Of a DNA stretch of 64,000 nt, positions 19,606-28,224 are shown in pieces. The stretch lies in contig JAHBZL010000004.1 of assembly GCA_019635485.1 (NCBI GenBank), positions 62,001 through 126,000 of the forward strand. The letters run 5' to 3'. Below the pieces are notes generated by a model. That model saw only the letters and a list, made by a program, of their open reading frames with translations. It did no database searches and was not told where the DNA came from. Position 1 is the stretch's first letter, and every line of letters begins with the position of its first letter. The position numbers and the translations under genes are program-made. Origin of the DNA: Piscinibacter sp. (lineage in GTDB: Bacteria > Pseudomonadota > Gammaproteobacteria > Burkholderiales > Burkholderiaceae_C).

Positions 19606-20519
19606 GCCGCCCCCCGGGACGACGGGAGCAGGCGGCCGAGCAGGCCGTCGACCGCGATCACCATGGCCAGTGCGACCATGAAGAGCACGATGCCGGCAAA
19701 GCCGTGCAGGAAGCCCTGTCCGGCGGCATCACCGAAGTGAAACGTGATCAGGGTCAGCGTGATCACGCGGACCACGTTCGCGACGAAGGCGATCGGGACG
19801 ACCAGCAGCGCAAGCAAGGAGTTGCGCAGCACCGATTCGTGGTTCATCAGGCTGGCGTAGAGCAGCCCCATGGCCTCGAGCACGAACATGGTCTGCAAGC
19901 CGGCGCAGGCTTCGTTGACGAGCAGCTGGTACTGGCCGATCGTGATGATCACGCCCGAGCGGCCGACGGGGTAGCCCACCACCTGCAGCAGTTGGACCGC
20001 CACGGCCGAAACGGCCGCCTTCATGGGGCCTGTGATGGCCAGCACGGCCGAGAACGGCAGGGGCACGGCGAAAAGCAGGAAGAACAGGGCGAACCAGATG
20101 ACGCGCAGGCCCGCCCATCCCTTGAAGCTCAGGACCAGCGCGGCCGGCATCAGGATCAGCGACAGCAGTTCGAGCCGGAAGACGCCGTGCACGCGCCCGA
20201 CCAGGTAACACGCCAGCGCCATCACGAAGACGATCCCGCCCACGGCGGTGGCAGGGCGCGATTCGATGGCCGCCAGTTCGCCGCGCCGCCGGTAGATGAG
20301 CCAGGCCGAGATGGCCATCACGAGCAGTTCGTGCCCCTGCGTTTCGATCGCCCATGCGCCGTGCGACCAGTTCCATGCCATCGGCACGTAGAGCGCGAGC
20401 AGGCCGACGGCAAGCACCAGCGCGACGGCGGGATCGAGTCCCGCGGTCCACCAGAGCGAAGGCACTCCGGGCGCAGGCTGGCTGTGCCCGGGCCGGCCCG
20501 GAGGGGACACCACCGTCAT
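19602..20519 (-). CDS. xrtB: Exosortase B
   Basis: A 305-residue, multi-pass inner-membrane cysteine transpeptidase that recognises PEP-CTERM tails on exported proteins. The catalytic triad expected for the family is visible: Cys205 in NEACAGLQTM, Arg251 in VANVVRVI and His272 in FLHGFAG. About eight to nine membrane helices are predicted by eye. It overlaps epsD upstream and epsI downstream by 4 bases each. Exosortase B usually lies in large exopolysaccharide clusters in betaproteobacteria; here no glycosyltransferase or Wzx/Wzy gene is nearby. A likely substrate is encoded at 21590-22132. Confidence 0.93.
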   Translation of the reverse strand: MTVVSPPGRPGHSQPAPGVPSLWWTAGLDPAVALVLAVGLLALYVPMAWNWSHGAWAIETQGHELLVMAISAWLIYRRRGELAAIESRPATAVGGIVFVMALACYLVGRVHGVFRLELLSLILMPAALVLSFKGWAGLRVIWFALFFLLFAVPLPFSAVLAITGPMKAAVSAVAVQLLQVVGYPVGRSGVIITIGQYQLLVNEACAGLQTMFVLEAMGLLYASLMNHESVLRNSLLALLVVPIAFVANVVRVITLTLITFHFGDAAGQGFLHGFAGIVLFMVALAMVIAVDGLLGRLLPSSRGAA

Positions 20520-21394
20520 CGGGCTGCGGCCGAGGCAGCGCCCGCCGCACCGGCGGCGAAGTTGCCGACGTACTCGATGCGCGCCCCGTCGCGCAGCCTC
20601 CTCATCTCCGCCGAAACAGCCGTGCCCTTGCGCTCGTTCAGGAGATAGGCACCGATCGCCCCGGAGGCGGTGCGTCGATCCACCGGCGCATCAAGTGCTT
20701 GCAGGACCGTGAAGATGCGCGTCGCGCCGGGCGCACTGACCATTGCGGACTGGCCGACGCCGAGCGATGCGACACGACGCAGCACGTCCAGAGGAAGGTC
20801 CTCGGCGGCATGGGCCAGGGCACGGCCGCTGAAGCGAACCCGGGCGTCGCGCAGGCCCTTCTCGATCTCCTCGAGCGACCCGGCTCGCTCGACCACCGAC
20901 TGCACCGTGGCCACGTTCGCCTCCGGATCGAAGCCGGTCTCGCGCAGGACATACAGCTTGCGCTGGGCGAAGAGTTCGGGGTGCTCGTCGTAGTAGCGAT
21001 CGATCTCGTCGCTGCTCGGGCCCACCACCTTCTCGGCGGTGCGCTCCTGATAGGCGCGCGCGACGAGTTCGCGGCGCGCCGCTTCGATCGCCTGCACGAC
21101 ACGGGGGTCCTTGTCGAGCCCGATGTCGGCACCGGCCTGCGCGGCCAGTTCCTGATCGATCAAGACCTCGAGCACGCGGGCGGTGGCCCTTTCGCTCGGA
21201 TCATTCGCGATCTGGCGCGGCTGCCGCTGCAGTACTGTCTGGACCTGATGTATCGAGATCTCGCCCTTGTTGACCTTGGCGGCAATTTGCGTCTCGTTTC
21301 CCGATCCACTGCACGCGGCGAGCAGCAAGGTGATGCCCGGCAAGAGCAGGCGTCGAGCGCCCAGGGCGCGGAGGGACAGCGGGAAAGTGGTCAT
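20516..21394 (-). CDS. epsD: EpsD-family peptidyl-prolyl isomerase lipoprotein
   Basis: A 292-residue lipoprotein (LLLAAC near residue 27) of the SurA/parvulin-like EpsD family: an N-terminal chaperone-like helical part (NKGEISIHQVQTVL, RVLEVLIDQELAAQAG) and a weakly conserved parvulin-like domain in the second half. EpsD proteins accompany exosortase B and are presumed to help fold or present exported substrates (family knowledge). It is the first gene of the epsD-xrtB-epsI unit. The region before it carries the terminator of the PEP-CTERM gene. Confidence 0.85.
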   Translation of the reverse strand: MTTFPLSLRALGARRLLLPGITLLLAACSGSGNETQIAAKVNKGEISIHQVQTVLQRQPRQIANDPSERATARVLEVLIDQELAAQAGADIGLDKDPRVVQAIEAARRELVARAYQERTAEKVVGPSSDEIDRYYDEHPELFAQRKLYVLRETGFDPEANVATVQSVVERAGSLEEIEKGLRDARVRFSGRALAHAAEDLPLDVLRRVASLGVGQSAMVSAPGATRIFTVLQALDAPVDRRTASGAIGAYLLNERKGTAVSAEMRRLRDGARIEYVGNFAAGAAGAASAAAR

Positions 21395-21536
21395 GACTGG
21401 AGGCCGAGGCAGCGTAGCGAGAGAGGTCGAACACTACTCTGGCACGCGGCGTTCGTGCACCACCGGGTTCGGCAGCCGCCGCGTGGTTTCGTGATGGTTG
21501 CCGCACCCGTGTCGCGCACGGAAAGCAGCAGAAACG

Positions 21537-21561
21537 AAAAAGCGGGCCCCGTGGCCCGCTT
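21537..21561 (-). terminator. Rho-independent terminator of the PEP-CTERM gene
   Basis: On the minus strand AAGCGGGCC, a 4-base loop and GGCCCGCTT form a perfect 9-base stem that runs into five T residues (21541-21537). It lies about 30 bases after the stop at 21590 and before epsD, so the sorted protein is a separate transcript from the exosortase genes. Confidence 0.88.
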
Positions 21562-21589
21562 CGTCGCTGAACGATGGAGGTCCCGCCGC

Positions 21590-22132
21590 TCAGGACTTGT
21601 TCCGACGCCGTACGGCGGCTCCGACACCGACCAGGCCGACGAGCATCATCGCAATGGCACCCGGCTCGGGTGCCGGCGAGGCCACGGCGGCTGTCGTCGT
21701 GATCTTTCCGACATAGCCGACGCCGTCCCAGCGGCTGTCGGTCCCGAATACCTTGCTCGCGATGGCCAGCGTGTAGGTACCGGCACTCAGAGAGCCGAAG
21801 CTGAACGAGCCGGATGAGTAGTCTGTGCCGACCAAAGAGCCGACCGTCTGCCCACCCAGGACACCGCCACCGAACAGGCTGACGGACGTGAGATCGATGC
21901 CCAGCCTCGAGGACCAGTCAAGTTCCCACGTTCCGCCGAACGAATTGGCCGCCGAAGTCAATGAGAACGAATAACAATCCAGGTAGTTGCCTGTCTTGTT
22001 GAACGAATTGGAGAACCATTCCATCCCCGGAGGTCCGAGGCTGCCCCAAGAGGTGGACCCCGTGCACGTGGCCGCCATCGCCGGCCCCGCGAGGGCCAGT
22101 GCGCAAGCCGCACTCAGTTGCTTCAATCTCAT
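21590..22132 (-). CDS. FxDxF-type PEP-CTERM sorted exported protein
   Basis: A 180-residue secreted protein: signal peptide ending in AMA (about residue 20), a beta-rich, Ser/Gly/Thr-rich body that starts with a NYLDCYSFSLTSA stretch like the FxDxF family, and a C-terminal APEPGAIAMMLVGLVGVGAA segment followed by RRRNKS. The Pro-Glu-Pro, hydrophobic helix and basic end are the exosortase recognition signal. A GGGAGG Shine-Dalgarno sequence precedes the ATG. It has its own terminator and sits directly upstream of epsD, so it is the probable dedicated target of the exosortase. Function of the mature protein is unknown, perhaps a surface or biofilm component. Confidence 0.88.
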   Translation of the reverse strand: MRLKQLSAACALALAGPAMAATCTGSTSWGSLGPPGMEWFSNSFNKTGNYLDCYSFSLTSAANSFGGTWELDWSSRLGIDLTSVSLFGGGVLGGQTVGSLVGTDYSSGSFSFGSLSAGTYTLAIASKVFGTDSRWDGVGYVGKITTTAAVASPAPEPGAIAMMLVGLVGVGAAVRRRNKS

Positions 22133-22293
22133 CTCGCCTCCCGTTGAACCCGCTCACCCGGCCGCCTACTGTGGGCCGGTCGATTCGATGCAATATGTAA
22201 GCATCATGCGCGCGTCGGTGATCCCCTTGAACCCCCTGCACCGGGGGGAGGACAACCGGAAGCGCGAAGCGGCCACGGGAATCGGCTGAGCGT

Positions 22294-23484
22294 ATGCCCC
22301 GTTCTTCGAACGCCTCTCTGGCCGTCATTGGGGCCGGCCCTGTCGGCCTGGCGTTGGCCTTGCGCGCCGCCCAGGCGCTGCCCCATGCGACCGTCGCTCT
22401 GTTCGATGCTCGTTCCATCGACAAGGACACGTCCACGGATCCCCGCGTTCTGGCACTCTCCATCGGAAGTGTGCAGTTGCTCCGACGACTCGGGAGCTGG
22501 CCCTCGCAGGCAGCCGAGCCGATCCTGGAAGTGCGGGTGTCCCAGCAGCAGGCCGCCGCACCGTGGTCGTACGGCGCCCGCCGCGAGCCGGAACTGCGCA
22601 TCCTGGCCAGCGAAGAAGGGGTGCCATTGCTTGGGGCCGTGCTGGGCTATGGCACGCTGGTCGCGACCTTGCAGTCGCGCTGGCGGGAGGTCGTCGGCGC
22701 GGAGCCGAAGCGGCTGCAGGCGCGCTTCGGCCAGCCAGTGACTGGATTGAAGCAGGTGCCCGACGGCGTGGTGGTGGAGGCCGGTACGGTCGAGCGCTTC
22801 GACCTGGCGATCGTTGCCGAAGGTGGCGTCTTCGGCGAGCAGTCCAGGAAGGGGATCACCCACGACTACCGGCAGGCGGCATGGGTCGGTACGGTGGACT
22901 GGTCGACGCCCGCGGGCAAAGGTGTCGCAATCGAGCGCTTCAGTCGCCACGGGCCATTGGCGCTGCTGCCCTTGCCCGAGCGCCGTTCGGCGCTCGTGTG
23001 GTGCGTCGACGGCGCGGACGACCCCATTCCTGGCCTGGCCGACGATCAGCGCCTGGCCCTGTTGCGTCACCTGCTGCCCGCCGGTCTCGACGGTCTGGTG
23101 GGCATTTCGCCACTGAAGCGATTTGGCCTGGGCCTGAATGCCGAGCGAACGCTCACCCACGGCCGAATGGTGCGAATCGGCAATGCGGCTCAGACGCTGC
23201 ACCCTGTGGCCGGCCAAGGATTGAATCTGGGCTTGCGCGATGCCTGGGCGCTGGTGCGAGCACTGCGGTCGGAAGGCGAAGTCGCCGCCGCTCTGCAGCA
23301 GCTCGAATGGCAGCGTGCGCCGGACCGCTGGTCGATGATCGCGGCGACGGACTTCCTGGCCCGCAGCTTCACCTGGGACTGGCCCGGCCTGGACACCGCA
23401 CGCGGCCTCGGCCTCGCGGCGCTGCAGGCCTTTCCTCCGGCCCGCTCGGCGCTGGCGCGCCAGATGATGTTCGGCTGGCGCTGA
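22294..23484 (+). CDS. UbiH/Coq6-family FAD-dependent monooxygenase
   Basis: A 396-residue flavoprotein hydroxylase. The FAD-binding start IGAGPVGLALALRAAQ is near residue 11; the conserved RVLALSIGSVQLLRRLG block follows; and the second FAD motif IGNAAQTLHPVAGQGLNLGLRDAW is near residue 295. This pattern belongs to ubiquinone ring hydroxylases (UbiH, UbiF, UbiI family); which carbon it acts on cannot be decided by eye. It stands alone, divergent from the PEP-CTERM gene and convergent with the ROK regulator gene. Confidence 0.88.
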   Translation: MPRSSNASLAVIGAGPVGLALALRAAQALPHATVALFDARSIDKDTSTDPRVLALSIGSVQLLRRLGSWPSQAAEPILEVRVSQQQAAAPWSYGARREPELRILASEEGVPLLGAVLGYGTLVATLQSRWREVVGAEPKRLQARFGQPVTGLKQVPDGVVVEAGTVERFDLAIVAEGGVFGEQSRKGITHDYRQAAWVGTVDWSTPAGKGVAIERFSRHGPLALLPLPERRSALVWCVDGADDPIPGLADDQRLALLRHLLPAGLDGLVGISPLKRFGLGLNAERTLTHGRMVRIGNAAQTLHPVAGQGLNLGLRDAWALVRALRSEGEVAAALQQLEWQRAPDRWSMIAATDFLARSFTWDWPGLDTARGLGLAALQAFPPARSALARQMMFGWR

Positions 23485-23491
23485 CGCCGGC

Positions 23492-24715
23492 TCAGCTCTC
23501 CAGTTTCAGGAACAGGTCGCGGTCGGGGCCGAAGTTCGCGTACAGCGGCAGCAGCGCGCCGCCGATGGCGCGGGCATCGGCGCCGATCGTGCCGCCCAGC
23601 AGCGACGGGCGGGTCACGCCTTCCCAGCTGAAGCGCTGCATCGCGGTGTCGGTCTCGGCGAGCATCGCATCGAGCAGGTCGCGGCTGAACGCGCCGTCGA
23701 TGATCACGCCTTCGAAGTCGAGCAGGCAGGACGCCGCGTTGATCGCCATCGCGACCGCCGGGGCAGCCTCCGCGAGCCAGGCCCGCGTGTGTTCGGCGTA
23801 GGGGGCGACCAGGGCGCGGCCGTCGGCCAGCGCGTCGAGCGACAGGCCCTGCGCAGTCAGCCGCGCCTCGAGCTTGAACAGTGACGCCACGCTCAGCAAC
23901 TGGGCGGGCGCGCTGCCAGGACCAGGGATGCCCAGCGCGAGCGAGCCCACCGCCCCGGCGTTGCCGTGGATCCCGGCTCGCAGGTGGCTGTCCAGCACGA
24001 GCCCGCCGCCGATGAAGGTGTCGACGAAGAAGTACAGGAAGCTGCGGATGTTGCGGCCGCGCCCGGCCACCAGTTCGGCGACGCAGGCGGCCGCGGTGTC
24101 CTTGACGAACTCCACCGGCAGCGCGGTGCGCTCGGCCACGCGCGAACGGATGTCGGTCGCCGACCACAGCGCCGAGGTCTGGGGCGGCGTGCCGAGCAGG
24201 GGCTGCCAGCCGCCCAGCGAGAGCGGTGCGGCGACGCCGACGCCGTGCAGGCGCGAACGCCGCGCCGGCTCGATCGACTCGGCGAACGCGTTCATGCGCG
24301 CCTCGATCGCATCGAACAGCGTGTCGGGGTCCGGGTGCGGATAGGCCAGCGTCGTGCGTGCCCGGACCTGGCCGACGAAGTCCACCAGAAGCATCTCCAT
24401 GCGGCGGCGGCCGATGTGGATGCCGATCGAGTACGCGCCGTCCGGGTTCAGGGCCATCGGCACCGACGGCTGGCCGACCTTGCCGCGCACCGGGTCGAGC
24501 TTGCGCACCAGGTCATCGGCCTCGAGCCGGGCGATGATGATCTGCACCGTCTGCGGCGTCAGGTGCGTGAGGCGCGCGATCTCGGCCTTGGGCAGGCTGC
24601 CGTGCAGGCGGATCGCCTGCAGCACCACGCGCTCGTTGAACTGCCGCATGCCGGCATGGTTGGACCCGCGCGGCCGCAGCCGCGTCTCGCCGCCGGCGTG
24701 TGGCGAGGCGCCCAT
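23492..24715 (-). CDS. ROK-family transcriptional repressor of the sugar operon
   Basis: A 407-residue regulator: an N-terminal winged helix (FNERVVLQAIRLHGSLPKAEIA...TPQTVQIIIARLEADDLV, about 25-75) and a ROK sugar-kinase-like domain with FFVDTFIGGGLVL and HGNAGAVG. It lacks the full zinc-binding CXCGXXGC motif seen in many ROK kinases. The ATG at 24715 overlaps the stop of the mutarotase gene (ATGA). It is the last gene of the fructose-type ABC operon and most likely binds the palindrome at 28111-28135, with sugar or phosphosugar as inducer. This fits FrcR-like regulators of alpha- and betaproteobacteria. Confidence 0.87.
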   Translation of the reverse strand: MGASPHAGGETRLRPRGSNHAGMRQFNERVVLQAIRLHGSLPKAEIARLTHLTPQTVQIIIARLEADDLVRKLDPVRGKVGQPSVPMALNPDGAYSIGIHIGRRRMEMLLVDFVGQVRARTTLAYPHPDPDTLFDAIEARMNAFAESIEPARRSRLHGVGVAAPLSLGGWQPLLGTPPQTSALWSATDIRSRVAERTALPVEFVKDTAAACVAELVAGRGRNIRSFLYFFVDTFIGGGLVLDSHLRAGIHGNAGAVGSLALGIPGPGSAPAQLLSVASLFKLEARLTAQGLSLDALADGRALVAPYAEHTRAWLAEAAPAVAMAINAASCLLDFEGVIIDGAFSRDLLDAMLAETDTAMQRFSWEGVTRPSLLGGTIGADARAIGGALLPLYANFGPDRDLFLKLES

Positions 24716-25170
24716 CACGGCCTCAGCGGGTCGGCGATCACGCCCTTCTTGAACAGGAAGTTGGCGTAGGGTTGCCGTTCGCCGGTCTGCACGATCGCAA
24801 AGGCCTGCCGCACGCGATCGTAGAAGGCGAATCGTTCCATGGCCTCGAATTGTGCCGCCTGGGCGTGGCCGGCCGCGACGGCGGCGTCGATCACCTCGCG
24901 CTGCACGGCCGACCGGTAGTCCGGCGCCGAGCCGCCGACGTGCATGTAGGCGCAGGGCCGCTCGACGAACTGGTCGAGCGGGAACACCGACAGCACCGCC
25001 TCACAGAGCGGGCCGACGCCGACGCCCGGCAGTTGCAGCACCGGCCGACCGCGGCCCAGCGACTCGGCGGTGAAGTTGGCGTCGGCCAGCACGATCTCGT
25101 CGCCATGGCCCATCTCGGCGAGGATCTTCAGCAGCGGGGGCGACAGCAGCGGGTGGATGCCCTTGAGCAT
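24715..25170 (-). CDS. RbsD/FucU-family sugar mutarotase
   Basis: A 151-residue cytoplasmic protein of the RbsD/FucU family, which interconverts anomers or ring forms of free sugars such as ribose or fucose. The start MLKGIHPLLSPPLLKILAEMGHGDEI and the DANF segment with its catalytic-site residues are typical, as is the C-terminal RQPYANFLFKKGVI. It lies between the ATP-binding protein gene and the ROK gene in a fructose-type uptake operon, so the real substrate may be a form of the imported hexose. Length is normal for FucU. Confidence 0.88.
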   Translation of the reverse strand: MLKGIHPLLSPPLLKILAEMGHGDEIVLADANFTAESLGRGRPVLQLPGVGVGPLCEAVLSVFPLDQFVERPCAYMHVGGSAPDYRSAVQREVIDAAVAAGHAQAAQFEAMERFAFYDRVRQAFAIVQTGERQPYANFLFKKGVIADPLRP

Positions 25171-25183
25171 GGTCGGCTCCTCG

Positions 25184-25975
25184 TCAGTGGGCCAGGCATT
25201 CGGCCGGGATCTGTTCGGGCGGCATGGCGCCCGTCATCACCGCGACGGTGTCGCTCATGCTGATCTTCTTCGGGTTCAGCACCGCGGCACGGCGGCCCAG
25301 GCGGGCCACGTGGATCCGGTCGGCGATCTCGAACACGTGCGGCATGTTGTGCGAGATCAGGATCACCGGCAGCCCCTTGTCGCGCACGCGCCGGATCAGC
25401 TCGAGCACCATGTTGCCCTCCTTGACGCCGAGGGCCGCGGTCGGCTCGTCGAGGATGACGACGTGCTCGGCGAAGGCGGCGGCGCGCGCCACCGCGACAC
25501 ACTGCCGCTGCCCGCCGGAGAGCGTCTCGACGGCCTGCGTCATCGAGCGGATGCCCACCTTCAGGTCCGCCATGCGAGCGATCGCGGTCTCGAGCATCTT
25601 CTTCTTGTCCAGCATGCGCAGCACGTTGCCGGCAAAACCTTCCCGGCGCAGTTCGCGGCCGAGGAACAGGTTCTCGGCGATCGTCATGGCCGGGGCCACG
25701 GCCAGGTCCTGATAGCAGCATTCGATGCCGGCGTGCCGCGCGTCGATCGGCCCCTTGAAGTGGACCGGCTGTCCGTCCAGGATGATCTGGCCCTCGTCCG
25801 GGATCGTCGCGCCGGACAGGCACTTGATCAGCGAGGACTTGCCGGCGCCGTTGTCGCCGATCACCGCGAGGATCTCGCCGGCGCGCAACTCGAAGTCGGC
25901 ACCGTCCAGCGCGGTGACCTGGCCGTAGCGCTTCACCAGGCCCTTGGCCTGCATGACCAGTTGCTGAGCAGCCAT
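25184..25975 (-). CDS. frcA: Sugar ABC transporter ATP-binding protein (FrcA-like)
   Basis: A 263-residue protein with one nucleotide-binding domain: Walker A GDNGAGKSS near residue 41, signature LSGGQRQ, and Walker B VVILDEPTAAL. Most ribose/xylose-type importers have a double-length ATPase; a single domain paired with a fructose-type binding protein is the FrcA arrangement. Its ATG at 25975 overlaps the permease stop by 4 bases. It powers uptake through the adjacent permease. Confidence 0.9.
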   Translation of the reverse strand: MAAQQLVMQAKGLVKRYGQVTALDGADFELRAGEILAVIGDNGAGKSSLIKCLSGATIPDEGQIILDGQPVHFKGPIDARHAGIECCYQDLAVAPAMTIAENLFLGRELRREGFAGNVLRMLDKKKMLETAIARMADLKVGIRSMTQAVETLSGGQRQCVAVARAAAFAEHVVILDEPTAALGVKEGNMVLELIRRVRDKGLPVILISHNMPHVFEIADRIHVARLGRRAAVLNPKKISMSDTVAVMTGAMPPEQIPAECLAH

Positions 25976-26934
25976 CAGCGGCCTCCCTTGCGCGAAAGTT
26001 GATCGACGGTGACCGCCAGGATCACGAGGATGCCGGTGATCAGGACCTGGTAGACCGAGGACACGCCCATCAGCGTGAGGCCGTTGCGCAGCACGCCGAC
26101 GACCACCGCGCCGATCAGCGAGCCGAGGATCACGCCGCGGCCGCCGAACAGGCTGGTGCCGCCGAGCACGACCGCGGTGATCGCATCCAGGTTCTCGGTC
26201 TGGCCGGCGTTCGGGTCGCCGACGCCGGTGCGGGCCACCGCCAGCAGCGAGGCGATGCCGTAGAAGACACCCGCCATCACGTAGACACCCAGCAGCACAC
26301 GCTCGGGCGGGATGCCGACGAGCCGGGTCGCCTCCGGGTTGTTGCCGACCGCGTAGACGTGGCGGCCGGCGCCGGTCTCGCGCAGCCAGAACCACACACC
26401 GAGGTAGAGCAGGACCATCAGCACCGAGCTGTACGCGACGTTCGCGCCGCCCAGGGAGAAGGTGTTGCCCAGCCAGGTCATCATCTCCGGCACCTCGGTC
26501 ACGGTCTGGGCGCCCGAGTAGAGCTGCGTGACGGCGAAGGCGATGTTGAAGGTGCCCAGCGTCACGATGAAGGGCGGCAGCTTGATGCGGGTGACCAGCA
26601 GGCCGTTGAGCAGGCCGAAGGCGGCGGTGACGCCGATGCCGCACAGGATGGCCAGCGGCGCGGGCATGCCCAGGTCCGCCGCGAACTTGGTCATGACGAT
26701 GCTGCCCAGCGCCATGATCATTCCGCACGACAGGTCGATGCCGGCGGTCAGGATGATCAGTGTCTGGCCGATCGCGATCACGCCGACGACGCCGACCTGC
26801 TGCAGGATCAGCGAGAAGTTCTGGCCGCTGAAGAAGCGGTCGGTCGTGACGCCGAAGATGGCGCAGGCGATCACGAGCGCGATGAACGGTCCGAGCTGGC
26901 CGATCGGCGGCAGCTTGCTCTTCAAGGTGTCCAC
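25975..26934 (-). CDS. frcC: Sugar ABC transporter permease (FrcC-like)
   Basis: A 319-residue inner-membrane permease of the ribose/fructose branch with about ten hydrophobic helices. The conserved cytoplasmic loop (AVVLGGTSLFGGRG, about 225-245) contacts the ATPase. The start is GTG at 26934 with GGAGGG seven bases upstream. It lies 93 bases after the binding-protein gene, and that gap holds an imperfect hairpin. Confidence 0.92.
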   Translation of the reverse strand: MDTLKSKLPPIGQLGPFIALVIACAIFGVTTDRFFSGQNFSLILQQVGVVGVIAIGQTLIILTAGIDLSCGMIMALGSIVMTKFAADLGMPAPLAILCGIGVTAAFGLLNGLLVTRIKLPPFIVTLGTFNIAFAVTQLYSGAQTVTEVPEMMTWLGNTFSLGGANVAYSSVLMVLLYLGVWFWLRETGAGRHVYAVGNNPEATRLVGIPPERVLLGVYVMAGVFYGIASLLAVARTGVGDPNAGQTENLDAITAVVLGGTSLFGGRGVILGSLIGAVVVGVLRNGLTLMGVSSVYQVLITGILVILAVTVDQLSRKGGR

Positions 26935-26970
26935 GATGGTCCCTCCGTGGGTTGGAATGCGGCGGCAGGC

Positions 26971-26993
26971 GCCGGCGCGCGCTGCGCACCGGC
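26971..26993 (-). repeat. Intercistronic hairpin between binding protein and permease genes
   Basis: A stem of five plus four base pairs with one mismatch and a 3-base loop lies just after the binding-protein stop. Such hairpins in ABC operons often protect the upstream message and raise binding-protein levels (general knowledge). No T tract. Confidence 0.4.
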
Positions 26994-27027
26994 GGCCGTC
27001 AGGCGGTGCGTCAGCGACGCAGGGCGC

Positions 27028-28026
27028 TTACTTCTTGCCCCAGCAGAGGTCGAGGCCGACCTTGGTGTCCTTGCTGTCCACGCCGGCGATCGGCTTGTTG
27101 GCGATCAGCGTGACGCCGGTGTCCGTATAGCCGCTGACCTTCTTGCCGCTCTTCGCGTGTTCCACGCCGGCCTCCACACCCATCGAGGCCATCTTCAGCG
27201 GGTACTGCTGCGAGGTCGCGGCGATCTTGCCGGCGGCGACGTCCTTGACGCCGTCGCAGCCGCCGTCGACCGAGACGATCATCACACCCTTCTCCTTGCC
27301 GGCCTTCTTCAGCGCATTGAAGGCACCCGCCGCGGCCGGTTCGTTGATGGTGTAGACGAGGTTGATGTCCGGGTTCTTCTGGAGGCAGTTCTCCATCGCT
27401 GTCTGGCCCTTGGCGCGATCGCCGAAGCTGTCGGCCATGCAAACCACTTCCGCCGGCTTGGCGAGCTCGTTGTTCTTCGCGTCGTGGCTCGGCAGCCCGT
27501 AGCCCTGCAGGAAACCGTTGTGGCGCTGCGCACCCACCGGGTGGCCGGGGAACAGGTCGAGCGTCGCGATCTTCACCGGCTTGCCGGCCATCGCCGCCTT
27601 CGCGTACTGGCCGATCAGCACCCCGGCCTTGTAGTTGTCGGTGGCGAACAGGGCATCGGTCGCGTCGGCCGGGTCGGTCGGGCTGTCCAGCGCGATCACC
27701 ATCACGCCCTTCTCCTGCGCCTTCTTGATCGCCGGGATGATGGCCTTCGAATCGCTCGGGGTGATCAGGATCGTCTTCGCGCCGGCGGCGATCATGTTCT
27801 CCATCGCCGTCACCTGGCCGGCGTTGTCGCCGTCCGCCTTGCCGGCGCCGGACAGCAGCTTCGCGCCCTTGGCCTTGGCCGCTTCCGTGGCCCCCTCCTT
27901 CATCTTGACGAAGAAGGGGTTGGTTTCGGTCTTGGTGATCAGGCCGATCACCGGCTGCGATTGGGCCTGGGCAAAGCCGGCGGCCGCGAACAGGCTGGCG
28001 ATCAGGGTGGTGCGCTTGAACTGCAT
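27028..28026 (-). CDS. frcB: Periplasmic sugar-binding protein (FrcB-like)
   Basis: A 332-residue type I periplasmic binding protein. The signal peptide ends near AQA (about residue 22); the body starts PVIGLITKTETNPFF and keeps the pattern DSPTD, LDLFPGH and SVDGGCDG expected of the fructose-binding branch. The ATG at 28026 has GAGGAGA about 8 bases upstream; a TTG one codon earlier is not needed. It is the first gene of the operon frcB-frcC-frcA-mutarotase-ROK, divergent from a fructokinase gene. Fructose is the most likely ligand by resemblance to FrcB, but mannose or ribose cannot be excluded. Confidence 0.92.
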   Translation of the reverse strand: MQFKRTTLIASLFAAAGFAQAQSQPVIGLITKTETNPFFVKMKEGATEAAKAKGAKLLSGAGKADGDNAGQVTAMENMIAAGAKTILITPSDSKAIIPAIKKAQEKGVMVIALDSPTDPADATDALFATDNYKAGVLIGQYAKAAMAGKPVKIATLDLFPGHPVGAQRHNGFLQGYGLPSHDAKNNELAKPAEVVCMADSFGDRAKGQTAMENCLQKNPDINLVYTINEPAAAGAFNALKKAGKEKGVMIVSVDGGCDGVKDVAAGKIAATSQQYPLKMASMGVEAGVEHAKSGKKVSGYTDTGVTLIANKPIAGVDSKDTKVGLDLCWGKK

Positions 28027-28110
28027 CAAGATGTCTCCTCGGAACTGTTGGGTGGAGCTGACTGGGCACCGCCACTGCCGGCGGGCTGGAGGAATTCTGG
28101 TCGGCGTCGT

Positions 28111-28135
28111 TTAATAAATCAAGTTGATTTATTAA
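28111..28135. promoter_or_regulatory. Perfect palindromic operator between frcB and the fructokinase gene
   Basis: TTAATAAATCAA (28111-28122) and TTGATTTATTAA (28124-28135) are perfect 12-base complements around one G. The site is strikingly AT-rich in a GC-rich genome and sits between divergent promoters of the uptake operon and the kinase gene. ROK-type repressors bind AT-rich palindromes, so the ROK protein encoded at the end of the operon is the likely binder (inference). Confidence 0.82.
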
Positions 28136-28224
28136 TGGAAAACCCGGATGCCAAGCGGCCTCGATCGGAGGAAGCTCGGCGCCGGTTCGCGTTGGCAGCG
28201 CGTTGATGCGCAAGGAGACGGTTC

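Noticed and set aside
22133-22293. Sigma-54 promoter of the PrsR type upstream of the PEP-CTERM gene
   Set aside because: No GG-N10-GC pair of the required form was found on the minus strand in this interval.
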